Counted from the first letter of the stretch, positions 1 to 6,214 are shown. The stretch is DNA of 7,045 nt from Thermoleophilaceae bacterium (GCA_013696905.1 JACCXP010000288.1:1-7045), one strand, 5' to 3'. Numbers and translations are program-made. The notes: generated by a model not told the origin, from the sequence alone.

Positions 1-1
1 G

Positions 2-175
2 CTCGGGCTGTCCGTGCGCACGGTGGCGCTCGCGGCGCTCGCCGGCGGCGCGGCGGGCGTCGCGCTCACGTTCGCCGGCGCCCATCTCGGCGGGATGCTC
101 GTCGCGATCGTGCTGTTCGCGCTCGCCTGCGGAGCGGCAGCTCGCCGACACCCGTCGCTAGCCTCGCGGCCATGA
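2..175 (+). CDS. C-terminal end of an integral membrane protein (partial)
   Basis: The reading frame is open from the left edge and stops at TGA 173-175; its start lies outside the window. Nearly every codon ends in G or C, as in the other genes here, which supports this frame over the other two. The 57 visible residues hold two hydrophobic segments, roughly residues 8-27 (Ala/Gly/Leu-rich) and 31-45, followed by an Arg-rich tail (AARRHPSLASRP). That shape fits the last two helices of a multi-pass transporter such as an MFS permease, but no family motif is visible and the family is not established. The stop overlaps the next start as ATGA (172-175), so the two genes may be translationally coupled. 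Confidence 0.55.
   Translation, partial: LGLSVRTVALAALAGGAAGVALTFAGAHLGGMLVAIVLFALACGAAARRHPSLASRP
159..164 (+). promoter_or_regulatory. Putative -10 element (TAGCCT) for a leaderless mRNA
   Basis: TAGCCT matches the actinobacterial TANNNT -10 pattern and ends 7 bases before ATG 172, so transcription would start at or next to the A of the start codon. No Shine-Dalgarno sequence precedes that ATG, and no convincing -35 box is seen. The element lies inside the end of the upstream gene, so the downstream gene may have its own promoter as well as read-through. Confidence 0.4.
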
Positions 176-807
176 CAGACGACGAGTGGCGCGTCGAGGT
201 CGAGCTTGACGAGGAGGAGCACGGCAACGCGCTCGGAGAGCGGATGCGCACGACCGACCTCGACGAGGAGGCACGCGCGCGCCTCGGGCGACACGCGATC
301 GTCACCCGTGACGGCCCGCGGCTGTTCGTCTACGCCGATCGCGAGACCCGCGCCAGGGAAGCCGAGCGCCTGATCCGCGAGCTGGTCGCCGCGGACGGCG
401 TCGATGCGCGCGTGGCGCTCACCCGCTGGCATCCGATCGAGGAGGCATGGAAGGACGCCTCGCTGCCACTGCCGGTGGACGCGGACGAGCGCGATGCCGA
501 GCGTGCCCGCAGGGACGCGGCCGAGAGCGCGGAGGCCGAGCGCGAGGGCGAGTTCGACTGGCACGTGCGACTCGAGCTGCCGGGACGGGGCGAGGCGGTC
601 GAGCTCGAGCACAGGCTCGAGGCCGAGGGCGTGCCGGTCTCACGGCGCTGGCGCTACCTGCTCGCCGGCGCGCTGACCGAAGAGCGCGCCGAGGCGCTCG
701 CCCAGCGGCTGCGTGCCGATGCGCCGGCGGGAACCGAGGTCTCGGTCGAGGTCAACCCGTCCGACCTTCCTAGCCCGCTGTTCGTGTTCCTCGGCGCGCG
801 CGGCTAG
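172..807 (+). CDS. Conserved hypothetical protein with two similar alpha/beta domains
   Basis: I do not recognise a named family. The 211-aa protein is soluble, highly charged and has no signal peptide or membrane segment. It appears to contain an internal duplication. Domain 1 (about residues 5-95) opens with EWRVEVEL and has a strand-helix-strand-strand-helix-strand pattern (RLFVYADRE, then helix EAERLIREL, then DARVALTRW). A charged Ala/Glu/Arg linker follows (about 104-125). Domain 2 (about 126-200) opens with the similar DWHVRLEL, then RWRYLLAGALTEERAEALAQ and a closing strand EVSVEV. This resembles small ferredoxin-like regulatory or binding folds, but that is inference from predicted structure. 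No catalytic motif is visible. The start is ATG 172, supported by a -10-like hexamer 7 bases upstream (leaderless) and an ATGA overlap with the preceding gene. It ends 13 bases before the convergent tRNA-Glu. Confidence 0.85.
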   Translation: MTDDEWRVEVELDEEEHGNALGERMRTTDLDEEARARLGRHAIVTRDGPRLFVYADRETRAREAERLIRELVAADGVDARVALTRWHPIEEAWKDASLPLPVDADERDAERARRDAAESAEAEREGEFDWHVRLELPGRGEAVELEHRLEAEGVPVSRRWRYLLAGALTEERAEALAQRLRADAPAGTEVSVEVNPSDLPSPLFVFLGARG

Positions 808-820
808 GCCGGCCTTCGAG

Positions 821-894
821 TACCCCCAGCGGGATTCGAACCCGCGATCTCCTCCTTGAAAGGGAGGCGTCCTGGGCCACTAGACCATGGGGGC
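821..894 (-). tRNA. tRNA-Glu (anticodon UUC)
   Basis: Read on the minus strand, the 74 bases fold as a complete cloverleaf. The acceptor stem is GCCCCCA/TGGGGGT with discriminator A (821). The D arm is GTCT...AGGAC, the anticodon stem CCTCC/GGAGG with loop CTTTCAA, and the T arm GCGGG-TTCGAAT-CCCGC. The anticodon TTC is at plus positions 858-860. The D-arm sequence GGCCCAGGAC closely matches bacterial tRNA-Glu. The first acceptor pair is G1-U72, which I recall as normal for actinobacterial tRNA-Glu. CCA is not encoded. Confidence 0.96.
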
Positions 895-906
895 CGAACC
901 GCTCGA

Positions 907-912
907 ACCTTA
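907..912 (-). promoter_or_regulatory. Putative -10 element (TAAGGT) of tRNA-Glu
   Basis: On the minus strand TAAGGT fits the TANNNT -10 pattern and lies 12 bases upstream of the mature tRNA 5' end, which allows a short 5' leader for RNase P to remove. No clear -35 hexamer is seen at the expected spacing. It is divergent from the putative promoter at 949-954. Confidence 0.45.
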
Positions 913-948
913 GCCCTGAGGGGCGGCGCCGGGTCTCATGCGAACAGT

Positions 949-954
949 TACACT
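949..954 (+). promoter_or_regulatory. Putative -10 element (TACACT) for a leaderless mRNA
   Basis: TACACT fits the TANNNT pattern and ends 7 bases before ATG 962, the same spacing as at 159-164. It supports 962 rather than the in-frame ATG at 938 as the true start, because 938 would lie upstream of the inferred transcription start. Confidence 0.45.
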
Positions 955-961
955 CGCGCGC

Positions 962-1315
962 ATGGGAGAGGGTCGGACCGTCCGGTTGACGCCGGCGGCG
1001 ATGGAGCAGCTGCGCGATGACGAGGCGCTGGTCTTCGACTGGCACACGATCGCCATCTGCTGCGCCGCCGCGGGGGACGTGAGCCTGCGGCGAACCACGC
1101 GCGCGGAGGCCGAGCGCTCACGCAGCTTCGTGAGGATGCCGGGCGAGGGAAGCGCGCCGGTGTATGCCCACCGCCGCGCGTATCCGCACCTGGCGGGGCG
1201 GGCGATCACCGTGGACTGCCGGCGCTCGCTCGGCATGCGTCGCTTCACGTCCGACCTGCCCGCTGACTTCGGCCTGCGCTCGGTCTTCGGGCGCCTGCCG
1301 GCACCTAACTCGTAA
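962..1315 (+). CDS. Hypothetical protein, 117 aa, unknown function
   Basis: No family is recognised. The protein is soluble and Arg-rich with no signal peptide. It opens with a short segment (GRTVRLTPAAMEQLRDDEALVFDWHT in two parts, residues 4-29), followed by a vicinal cysteine pair (AICCAAAGDVSL, about 30-41), a basic stretch, and a third cysteine in AITVDCRRSLGM. The third positions are G/C-rich, as expected for a real gene. An in-frame ATG at 938 would add eight residues, but the -10-like hexamer at 949-954 lies between the two starts and 962 is favoured; neither has a good ribosome binding site. The gene is 21 bases upstream of cstA on the same strand and may be co-transcribed with it. 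The three cysteines could bind metal or form disulphides, which is speculation. Confidence 0.75.
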   Translation: MGEGRTVRLTPAAMEQLRDDEALVFDWHTIAICCAAAGDVSLRRTTRAEAERSRSFVRMPGEGSAPVYAHRRAYPHLAGRAITVDCRRSLGMRRFTSDLPADFGLRSVFGRLPAPNS

Positions 1316-1323
1316 TCACGCTC

Positions 1324-1328
1324 GGAGG
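1324..1328 (+). promoter_or_regulatory. Ribosome binding site of cstA (GGAGG)
   Basis: A perfect GGAGG lies 8 bases before ATG 1337. It fixes this ATG as the start rather than the internal ATG at 1364, which has no comparable site. Confidence 0.75.
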
Positions 1329-1336
1329 GAGACGGC

Positions 1337-3550
1337 ATGGAGGGAGCAACCGCACGGAAGGGAATGAGCGCCCGCAGCATCGCCATCTGGATCGCCGTGG
1401 GGCTCGTCGGAGCCTTTGCCTGGGGCGTCATCGCGCTCGCGCGTGGCGAGCAGATCTCAGCCGCCTGGCTGATCATCGCCGCGCTCGGCACCTACGCGAT
1501 CGCGTACCGCTTCTACGCGCGCTTCATAGTCACGAAGGTCCTGCGTGCCGACGACACGCGCGCCACTCCCGCGGAGCGCCTCGACAACGCGACCGACTTC
1601 CAGCCGACCGACCGGCGCGTGCTGTTCGGCCACCACTTCGCCGCGATCGCCGGCGCCGGGCCACTCGTCGGCCCCGTCCTCGCGGCCCAGTTCGGCTACC
1701 TCCCGGGCACGATCTGGATCGTCGTCGGCGCGGTGCTCGCGGGCTGCGTGCAGGACATGGTGACGCTCTTCTTCTCGATGCGCCGCGACGGCAAGAGCCT
1801 CGGGCAGATGGCGCGCGACGAGATCGGCCCGGTGGGCGGCGTCGCCGCGCTGCTCGCGGTCTTCTCGATCATGATCATCCTGCTGGCCGTGCTCGCGCTC
1901 GTCGTCGTGCAGGCGCTCGCCGACTCGCCGTGGGGGACGTTCTCGATCGCGATGACGATTCCGATCGCATTCCTGATGGGCTTCTACCTGCGCGTGCTGC
2001 GCCCGGGCCGGGTGCTCGAGACCACGGCGATCGGGGTGACGCTGCTGATCCTGGCGATCGTGCTAGGCGGCTACGTGGACGGGAACCCGACGCTCGCCGA
2101 GTACTTCACGCTGTCACCGAACGCGCTCGTGCTCGCGATCGTGATCTACGGCTTCAGCGCCTCGGTGCTGCCGGTGTGGATGCTGCTGGCCCCGCGCGAC
2201 TACCTGTCGACGTTCATGAAGATCGGCACGATCGTGCTGCTCGCGGTCGGCATCCTGATAACGCTGCCGGTGATGCAGAACCCGGCGATCTCGAAGTTCG
2301 CGACCTGGGAGGGCGGGCCAGTCTTCGCCGGCTCCTTCTACCCGTTCGTATTCATCACGATCGCCTGCGGAGCGCTGTCGGGCTTCCATTCGCTGATCGC
2401 CTCGGGCACGACGCCGAAGATGATCGAGAAGGAGTCGCAGGTGCGCACGATCGGCTACGGCGCGATGATGATGGAGTCGTTCGTGGCGGTGATGGCGATG
2501 ATCGCCGCCTCGATCATCGACCCTGGCCTCTACTTCGCCATGAACATCCCTGGGTCGGTGCTCGGGGGTACGGTCCAGACGGCGTCGGAGGCCGTCAACG
2601 GCTTCGGCTTCCAGATCTCTCCGCAGGAGCTCCAGAGCGCCGCCGACTCCGTCGGCGAGGAGACGCTCGTGGCGCGCACGGGCGGCGCGCCGACGCTCGC
2701 GCTCGGCATCTCGCAGATCTTCTCCGGCTTCCTCGGGGGCTCCGCTCTGCAGGCCTTCTGGTACCACTTCGCGATCATGTTCGAGGCCCTGTTCATCCTG
2801 ACAACGGTGGACGCGGGCACGCGCGTCGCTCGGTTCATGCTGCAGGACACGCTCGGCAACGTCTGGAAGCCGCTCGGGCGTACCTCCTGGAAGCCCGGTG
2901 CGTGGGGGATCAGCGCAGTTGTGGTCGCCGCCTGGGGCTACTTCCTCTGGGTCGGCGTCAACGATCCGCTCGGCGGGGTCAACCAGCTGTTCCCGGTCTT
3001 CGGCATCTCGAACCAGCTGCTGGCGGCCGTCGCGCTGACCGTGGCTGTCACGATCCTGATCAAGACCGGGCGCACCAAGTACGCCTGGGTGCCGGGGATC
3101 CCGCTGGCCTTCGATGTGGTCAACACGCTCTCGGCGAGCTGGCAGAAGATCTTCTCGGACAACCCGAAGCAGGGCTTCTTCGCCCAGAGCAACGCCTTCC
3201 AGGGGCTGGTCGACAAGGGCACCGTCAAGGCGCCGGCGAAGAGCATCGAGGACATGCAGCAGATCGTCACGAACTCGTTCGTCGACGGAGTGCTCGTCGT
3301 GATCTTCGCGACGCTGATCATCCTCGTGCTCGGCGACGCGATGAGGGTTTGGGTGCGTGCGCTGCGTGGCGACGAGGGGATCGCGGTGGCCGAGTCCGAG
3401 TACGTCGAATCGAAGATCGTGGCGCCGTCCGGCCTGATCGCGACGTCCGAGGAGAAGGCAGCGATGGCGAACGGCGGGCACGGTGACCGCGAGCTCGTGG
3501 GCACAGGCGGGCGCGACGGCGAGGACGACGGATCGGAGCGGCGCGGATGA
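1337..3550 (+). CDS. cstA: CstA-family carbon starvation protein, pyruvate/peptide transporter
   Basis: This is a multi-pass inner-membrane transporter. Characterised relatives (E. coli CstA and BtsT) take up pyruvate, and CstA has also been linked to peptide use during carbon starvation. The 737-aa protein has the family's hallmark segment FGHHFAAIAGAGPLVGP (about residues 97-113), then YLPGTIW (121-127) and GCVQDM (136-141), the loop GFHSLIASGTTPKM (349-362), YGAMMMESF (374-382) and YHFAIMFEALFILTTVDAGTR in two parts (476-496). Many hydrophobic helices span residues 15 to about 670. Length is slightly above the roughly 700 residues of the E. coli proteins; the excess is mainly a hydrophilic Gly/Asp/Glu-rich C-terminal tail (about 675-737), probably cytoplasmic. 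The start is ATG 1337 with GGAGG 8 bases upstream. The stop overlaps the start of the YbdD-like gene as ATGA, so the pair is almost certainly translationally coupled. The substrate cannot be read from sequence; pyruvate is the best guess. Confidence 0.96.
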   Translation: MEGATARKGMSARSIAIWIAVGLVGAFAWGVIALARGEQISAAWLIIAALGTYAIAYRFYARFIVTKVLRADDTRATPAERLDNATDFQPTDRRVLFGHHFAAIAGAGPLVGPVLAAQFGYLPGTIWIVVGAVLAGCVQDMVTLFFSMRRDGKSLGQMARDEIGPVGGVAALLAVFSIMIILLAVLALVVVQALADSPWGTFSIAMTIPIAFLMGFYLRVLRPGRVLETTAIGVTLLILAIVLGGYVDGNPTLAEYFTLSPNALVLAIVIYGFSASVLPVWMLLAPRDYLSTFMKIGTIVLLAVGILITLPVMQNPAISKFATWEGGPVFAGSFYPFVFITIACGALSGFHSLIASGTTPKMIEKESQVRTIGYGAMMMESFVAVMAMIAASIIDPGLYFAMNIPGSVLGGTVQTASEAVNGFGFQISPQELQSAADSVGEETLVARTGGAPTLALGISQIFSGFLGGSALQAFWYHFAIMFEALFILTTVDAGTRVARFMLQDTLGNVWKPLGRTSWKPGAWGISAVVVAAWGYFLWVGVNDPLGGVNQLFPVFGISNQLLAAVALTVAVTILIKTGRTKYAWVPGIPLAFDVVNTLSASWQKIFSDNPKQGFFAQSNAFQGLVDKGTVKAPAKSIEDMQQIVTNSFVDGVLVVIFATLIILVLGDAMRVWVRALRGDEGIAVAESEYVESKIVAPSGLIATSEEKAAMANGGHGDRELVGTGGRDGEDDGSERRG
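3535..3538 (+). promoter_or_regulatory. Ribosome binding site of the ybdD-like gene (GGAG)
   Basis: GGAG lies inside the end of cstA, 8 bases before ATG 3547. With the ATGA overlap it indicates coupled translation of transporter and small partner. Confidence 0.55.
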
Positions 3551-3735
3551 CCGTCAGGGACGCCGTGCGCAACATCAGCTGGTACCTCAAGGAGGTGTCG
3601 GGCGAGTCCGACTACGACCGCTGGGTCGCCCACCGCCGCGAGCATCATCCCGGCGATCCGGTGATGTCGCGGCGCGACTACGAGTGCCGGCGTATGGACG
3701 ACCGCGACTCGAACCCCCGCGCGCGCTGCTGCTAG
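3547..3735 (+). CDS. YbdD/YjiX family small protein, partner of CstA
   Basis: This 62-aa protein belongs to the YbdD/YjiX (DUF466) family, whose genes sit directly downstream of cstA or btsT in many bacteria, including E. coli. Family features visible are the DYDRWVAHRREHHPGDPVMS core (about residues 21-40), the acidic/Arg segment RRMDDRD, and the C-terminal ARCC ending with two cysteines. There is no membrane segment, so it is probably a cytoplasmic accessory protein acting with the transporter; the molecular role is not settled to my knowledge. The ATG overlaps the cstA stop (ATGA). The segment before the end (CRRMDDRDSNPRARCC) has an additional cysteine and is not a textbook match to the usual RQDARYG... 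pattern, but the ARCC end is intact. Confidence 0.93.
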   Translation: MTVRDAVRNISWYLKEVSGESDYDRWVAHRREHHPGDPVMSRRDYECRRMDDRDSNPRARCC

Positions 3736-3778
3736 CGGCTTCGACGTCGATCACGCTGGAGACCAGAGGCGAGTCACG

Positions 3779-4105
3779 ATGAGCCCAGAGGAGCAACCGG
3801 CGATCGACGAGAGCACGACGGGCGACCCGAGCGAGGGCGGCTCGCGCGCGGGCCCCGAGGAGGGTGCCGCGACCCCCGGCGAGGGCGCCGAGCCCGGGCA
3901 GGCCCCGAGCGGCGGGGCTGGGTCCAACATCGAGAAGGACCCCGACGACTGGGCCACGGGAGGCGAGCCGATGACGGGCGCTCAGTCCTCCTACCTGCGT
4001 ACGCTCTCGGAGCAGGCAGGCGTTGAGTTCGACGAGAGCCTCAACAAGGCGGCTGCCTCGAAGCGGATCGACGAGCTGCAGCAGCGCACGGGTCGCGGCC
4101 GCTGA
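3779..4105 (+). CDS. DUF3072 domain-containing protein
   Basis: The 108-aa acidic protein has two parts. Residues 1 to about 50 are low complexity, rich in Gly, Glu, Pro and Ala, and probably disordered. Residues about 51-106 match DUF3072 as I know it: KDPDDWATGGEPMTGAQSSY, then a helix with LRTLSEQAG, then LNKAAASKRIDELQQRTGR. The C-terminal half resembles a small helical fold often described as SAP-like, but its function is unknown. No signal peptide or membrane segment is seen. The start is ATG 3779 with a weak AGAGG-type site about 9 bases upstream. It lies 43 bases after the ybdD-like gene on the same strand, with no visible terminator or clear TANNNT promoter between, so it may be the third gene of the cstA transcript. 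A functional link to pyruvate uptake is not implied by anything in the protein. Confidence 0.85.
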   Translation: MSPEEQPAIDESTTGDPSEGGSRAGPEEGAATPGEGAEPGQAPSGGAGSNIEKDPDDWATGGEPMTGAQSSYLRTLSEQAGVEFDESLNKAAASKRIDELQQRTGRGR

Positions 4106-4124
4106 GCGATTGCGTCGAGGGCCG

Positions 4125-4130
4125 TAGGCT
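4125..4130 (+). promoter_or_regulatory. Putative -10 element (TAGGCT)
   Basis: TAGGCT fits the TANNNT pattern and ends 8 bases before ATG 4139. This predicts a transcript starting at or near that ATG, about 47 bases ahead of the GTG start of the 331-aa protein. No convincing -35 is seen. Confidence 0.45.
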
Positions 4131-4138
4131 TTCCCGCA

Positions 4139-4189
4139 ATGAGCGACGTTCGGGAGCGGGAGCTTCCCTCGACCAGGCGGCGCGGGTGA
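4139..4189 (+). CDS. Possible 16-codon leaderless upstream ORF
   Basis: ATG 4139 opens a 16-codon frame (MSDVRERELPSTRRRG) ending at TGA 4187-4189. The stop overlaps the GTG start of the next gene as GTGA (4186-4189). The -10-like TAGGCT 8 bases upstream would make this ATG the natural leaderless start. The main gene's frame has no ATG or GTG between the hexamer and 4186. The peptide is charged with no recognised motif. It may be a coupling or regulatory leader. Alternatively a one-base sequencing error could have split a single N-terminus (MSDVRERELPSTRR running into the Arg-rich start of the next protein). Both readings fit what is visible. Confidence 0.45.
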   Translation: MSDVRERELPSTRRRG

Positions 4190-5181
4190 ATCTCGACGCC
4201 CGCCAGGCACGGCGCGAGGCGGCGCGGCGGCGTACTCGGCGACAGCGCCGCGCGGCGGTCGCGGCGCTTGCCGCAGCCCTGCTGCTGCTCACGGTCGGCG
4301 CCTTTGCCATGGGCGGAGCGGGTGGTCTTTCGCTGCGGGGCGATGGAGAGGCCGCCCGCTCCGCGAGCGCCGCGACCCAGAAGCAGCCGCCGGCGCCACC
4401 CCAGCTTCCCCGTGGCGGGCGCGAGATCTTCCCGAGGTACCGGGTCGTCGGCTTCTACGGGGCGCCCCAGGCCGCCGAGCTCGGCATCCTCGGCATCGGC
4501 ACACCGACACGTGCGGCGCGCAGGCTGCGTACGCAGGCCGCCGCCTACCGGCGCGGCGGCCGGCCGGTGATGCCGGCCCTGGAGCTGATCTCGACGATCG
4601 TCAACAGCTCCCCGGGCGCCGACGGGAAGTACCGCACGCGCCAGGAGCGGCGAGTGATCCGCCGCTATCTGAAAGCCGCGCGCCGGGCCAGGGCGCTGCT
4701 GGTGCTCGACATCCAGCCCGGCCGCGCGGACTTCATGGAGGAGGTGCGGGCACTGCGGCCATACCTCGAGCAGCCCGACGTGAGCCTCGCCCTCGACCCC
4801 GAGTGGAGCATGCGCCCGGGGCAGGTCCCCGGTCAGACGATCGGCTCGACGACGGCGGACAAGGTCAACGAGGTGTCGGCCTACCTCGCCCGGACCGTCA
4901 AGCGCCGCAACCTGCCGCAGAAGCTGCTGCTCGTGCACCAGTTCACAGACGACATGATCACCGACAAGAAGCGGCTCAGGCGCCGCCCGGGGATCGCGCT
5001 GACGCTCAACGTCGACGGCTTCGGCGACCGCCCTAACAAGATCGGGAAATACAAGAGCTTCACCGACTCACGACGCTTCCACTACGGCTTCAAGCTCTTC
5101 TACAAGGAAGACGTGAACCTGATGCGCCCGCGCGACGTGCTGCGGCTGCGTCCGAAGCCAGATCTCGTGATGTACGAGTAG
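4186..5181 (+). CDS. Conserved secreted or membrane-anchored protein, barrel-like fold, function unknown
   Basis: The 331-aa protein has a strongly basic N-terminus (RRRTRRQRR, residues 14-22), one hydrophobic segment (about 24-44), then a Pro/Ala/Gln-rich linker (about 55-80). This suggests export with an uncleaved anchor or signal peptide; no lipobox cysteine is present. The outer domain (about 84-331) shows a regular series of strands: RVVGFYG, RPVMPALE, ALLVLDIQPGR, VSLALDPEW, KLLLVHQFT, IALTLNVDGFG, FHYGFKLFY and DLVMYE. Eight such strands separated by helices look like a (beta/alpha)8 barrel of the glycoside-hydrolase kind. Acidic residues at strand ends (E133, D175, D204, E206, D277) could be catalytic, but this is inference. 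I associate this pattern with an uncharacterised actinobacterial family. The GTG 4186 start has no good ribosome binding site and overlaps the upstream ORF (GTGA). It ends four bases from the convergent oxidoreductase gene. Confidence 0.88.
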   Translation: MNLDARQARREAARRRTRRQRRAAVAALAAALLLLTVGAFAMGGAGGLSLRGDGEAARSASAATQKQPPAPPQLPRGGREIFPRYRVVGFYGAPQAAELGILGIGTPTRAARRLRTQAAAYRRGGRPVMPALELISTIVNSSPGADGKYRTRQERRVIRRYLKAARRARALLVLDIQPGRADFMEEVRALRPYLEQPDVSLALDPEWSMRPGQVPGQTIGSTTADKVNEVSAYLARTVKRRNLPQKLLLVHQFTDDMITDKKRLRRRPGIALTLNVDGFGDRPNKIGKYKSFTDSRRFHYGFKLFYKEDVNLMRPRDVLRLRPKPDLVMYE

Positions 5182-5185
5182 CGCC

Positions 5186-6187
5186 TCAGCCGGCCACGTT
5201 CACCACGGTTCGCCCGCGTACCCCGCCCTCGAGGATCCGCTCGAGGACCTCCTCGAGTCCACCGAGCTCGACCTCGCGCGCGATCGACTCGTCGAGCCCG
5301 TTCGGTCGCATGTCGCCGGCGAGGTGCTGCCAGACGTGGCGGCGCAGCTCCATCGGCGTGTTGACGGAGTCCGCGCCCAGCAGGGCGACCCCGCGCAGGA
5401 TGAAGGGCAGCACGGTGGTCGTGAGCGCGATCCCGCCGGTGTTGCCGCTGCTCGCGACCGCGCCGCCGGGACGCAGCGTGCGCAGGATGTAGGCGAGCGT
5501 CGCGCCGCCGACCGGGTCGATAGCTGCCGCCCAGCGGGCCCTCTCGATCGGTCGGTCGCTCTCGGCCGAGGTCTCGTCGCGCGAGAGGATCTCCGCTGCC
5601 CCGAGCTCGCGCAGGTAGTCGTGCTCGGCCTCCTTGCCGCTCGACGCCACCACCTCGTAGCCACGCGCGGCGAGGATGCCGACGGCCGTCGAGCCGACGC
5701 CGCCGGTCGCCCCGGTCACGAGCACGGGGCCGTCGCCCGCGCTCAAGCCGCGCTGCTGCTCGAGCAGGTGCACCGACAGGGCGGCGGTGTAGCCGGCGGT
5801 GCCGAGCGCCATCGCCTGCTTCTTCGACAGGCCCTCGGGCAGCGGGATCACCCACTCGGCGGGCACGCGCGCGTACTCGGCGAAGCCACCGTGATGGGCC
5901 ACGCCGAGGTCGTAGCCGTGGACGATCACCTCCTGGCCCTCCGAGAGCTCGGCCGAGCCGCTCTCGACGACGTCGCCCGCGAGGTCGATCCCGGGCACGA
6001 GCGGCGACACCCGCGCCACCTGGCCCTTCGGGATCGTGGCCAGCGCATCCTTGTAGTTGACGCTCGAGTACGCGACCTTGACGAGCACGTCGCCCTCGGG
6101 CAGCTGGTCGGGTCGCAGCGTCTGCAGGCCGCGCTCGACCTTGTCGTCCTGCTGCTCGGCAACGAACGCCTGGAACTCCTGGTCCAT
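5186..6187 (-). CDS. acuI: AcuI/YhdH-type zinc-independent NADPH-dependent oxidoreductase (acrylyl-CoA reductase family)
   Basis: This MDR-superfamily quinone oxidoreductase-like enzyme matches the AcuI/YhdH branch, whose studied members reduce acrylyl-CoA to propionyl-CoA with NADPH and protect against acrylate. Features from the ATG start are SSVNYKDALA (about 41-50), PGIDLAGDV (about 65-73), GYDLGVAHHGGFAEYARVPA (91-110), the Rossmann motif VTGATGGVGS (157-166) with VVASSGK just after (179-185, the NADPH-side loop), and the C-terminal GRTVVNV. The zinc ligands of alcohol dehydrogenases are absent, as expected. Its 333 aa is close to the family's usual size. A GTG at 6193 would add two residues but abuts GGAGG directly; ATG 6187 has GGAGG at a proper 6-base spacing and is chosen. 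It is divergent from tRNA-Lys and convergent with the secreted-protein gene. The exact substrate is not proven by sequence. Confidence 0.93.
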   Translation of the reverse strand: MDQEFQAFVAEQQDDKVERGLQTLRPDQLPEGDVLVKVAYSSVNYKDALATIPKGQVARVSPLVPGIDLAGDVVESGSAELSEGQEVIVHGYDLGVAHHGGFAEYARVPAEWVIPLPEGLSKKQAMALGTAGYTAALSVHLLEQQRGLSAGDGPVLVTGATGGVGSTAVGILAARGYEVVASSGKEAEHDYLRELGAAEILSRDETSAESDRPIERARWAAAIDPVGGATLAYILRTLRPGGAVASSGNTGGIALTTTVLPFILRGVALLGADSVNTPMELRRHVWQHLAGDMRPNGLDESIAREVELGGLEEVLERILEGGVRGRTVVNVAG

Positions 6188-6193
6188 CTGCAC

Positions 6194-6198
6194 CCTCC
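6194..6198 (-). promoter_or_regulatory. Ribosome binding site deciding the acuI start (GGAGG)
   Basis: On the minus strand GGAGG is followed at once by GTGCAG and then ATG 6187. The spacing is zero to the GTG but six to the ATG, so initiation at the ATG is favoured. Confidence 0.7.
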
Positions 6199-6214
6199 GT
6201 TCGACGGTCTCAGC

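Noticed and set aside
806..815. Perfect palindrome AGGCCGGCCT between the 211-aa gene and tRNA-Glu
   Set aside because: It has no loop and no T-tract, so it is not an intrinsic terminator; a 10-base GC palindrome is expected by chance in this composition.
910..1491. 193-codon minus-strand frame over the 117-aa gene and the cstA start
   Set aside because: It overlaps cstA and the divergent promoter region and has no family resemblance; a GC-driven shadow.
1930..3486. Long open frames on both strands across cstA (plus-strand 518 codons; minus-strand 455 codons at 2114-3481)
   Set aside because: They are shadows of cstA caused by high GC. Their products are Arg/Asp/Gly-rich low-complexity strings with no motifs, while the cstA frame matches a known family throughout.
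2938..3648. 236-codon minus-strand frame
   Set aside because: It lies opposite the end of cstA and the ybdD-like gene, both of which are recognisable families.
3483..3782. 99-codon plus-strand frame spanning the cstA end and the ybdD-like gene
   Set aside because: Out of frame with both real genes; its product is compositionally biased.
6193..6193. GTG start of acuI at 6193
   Set aside because: The GGAGG site directly abuts this GTG, leaving no spacing; ATG 6187 has the proper six-base spacing.
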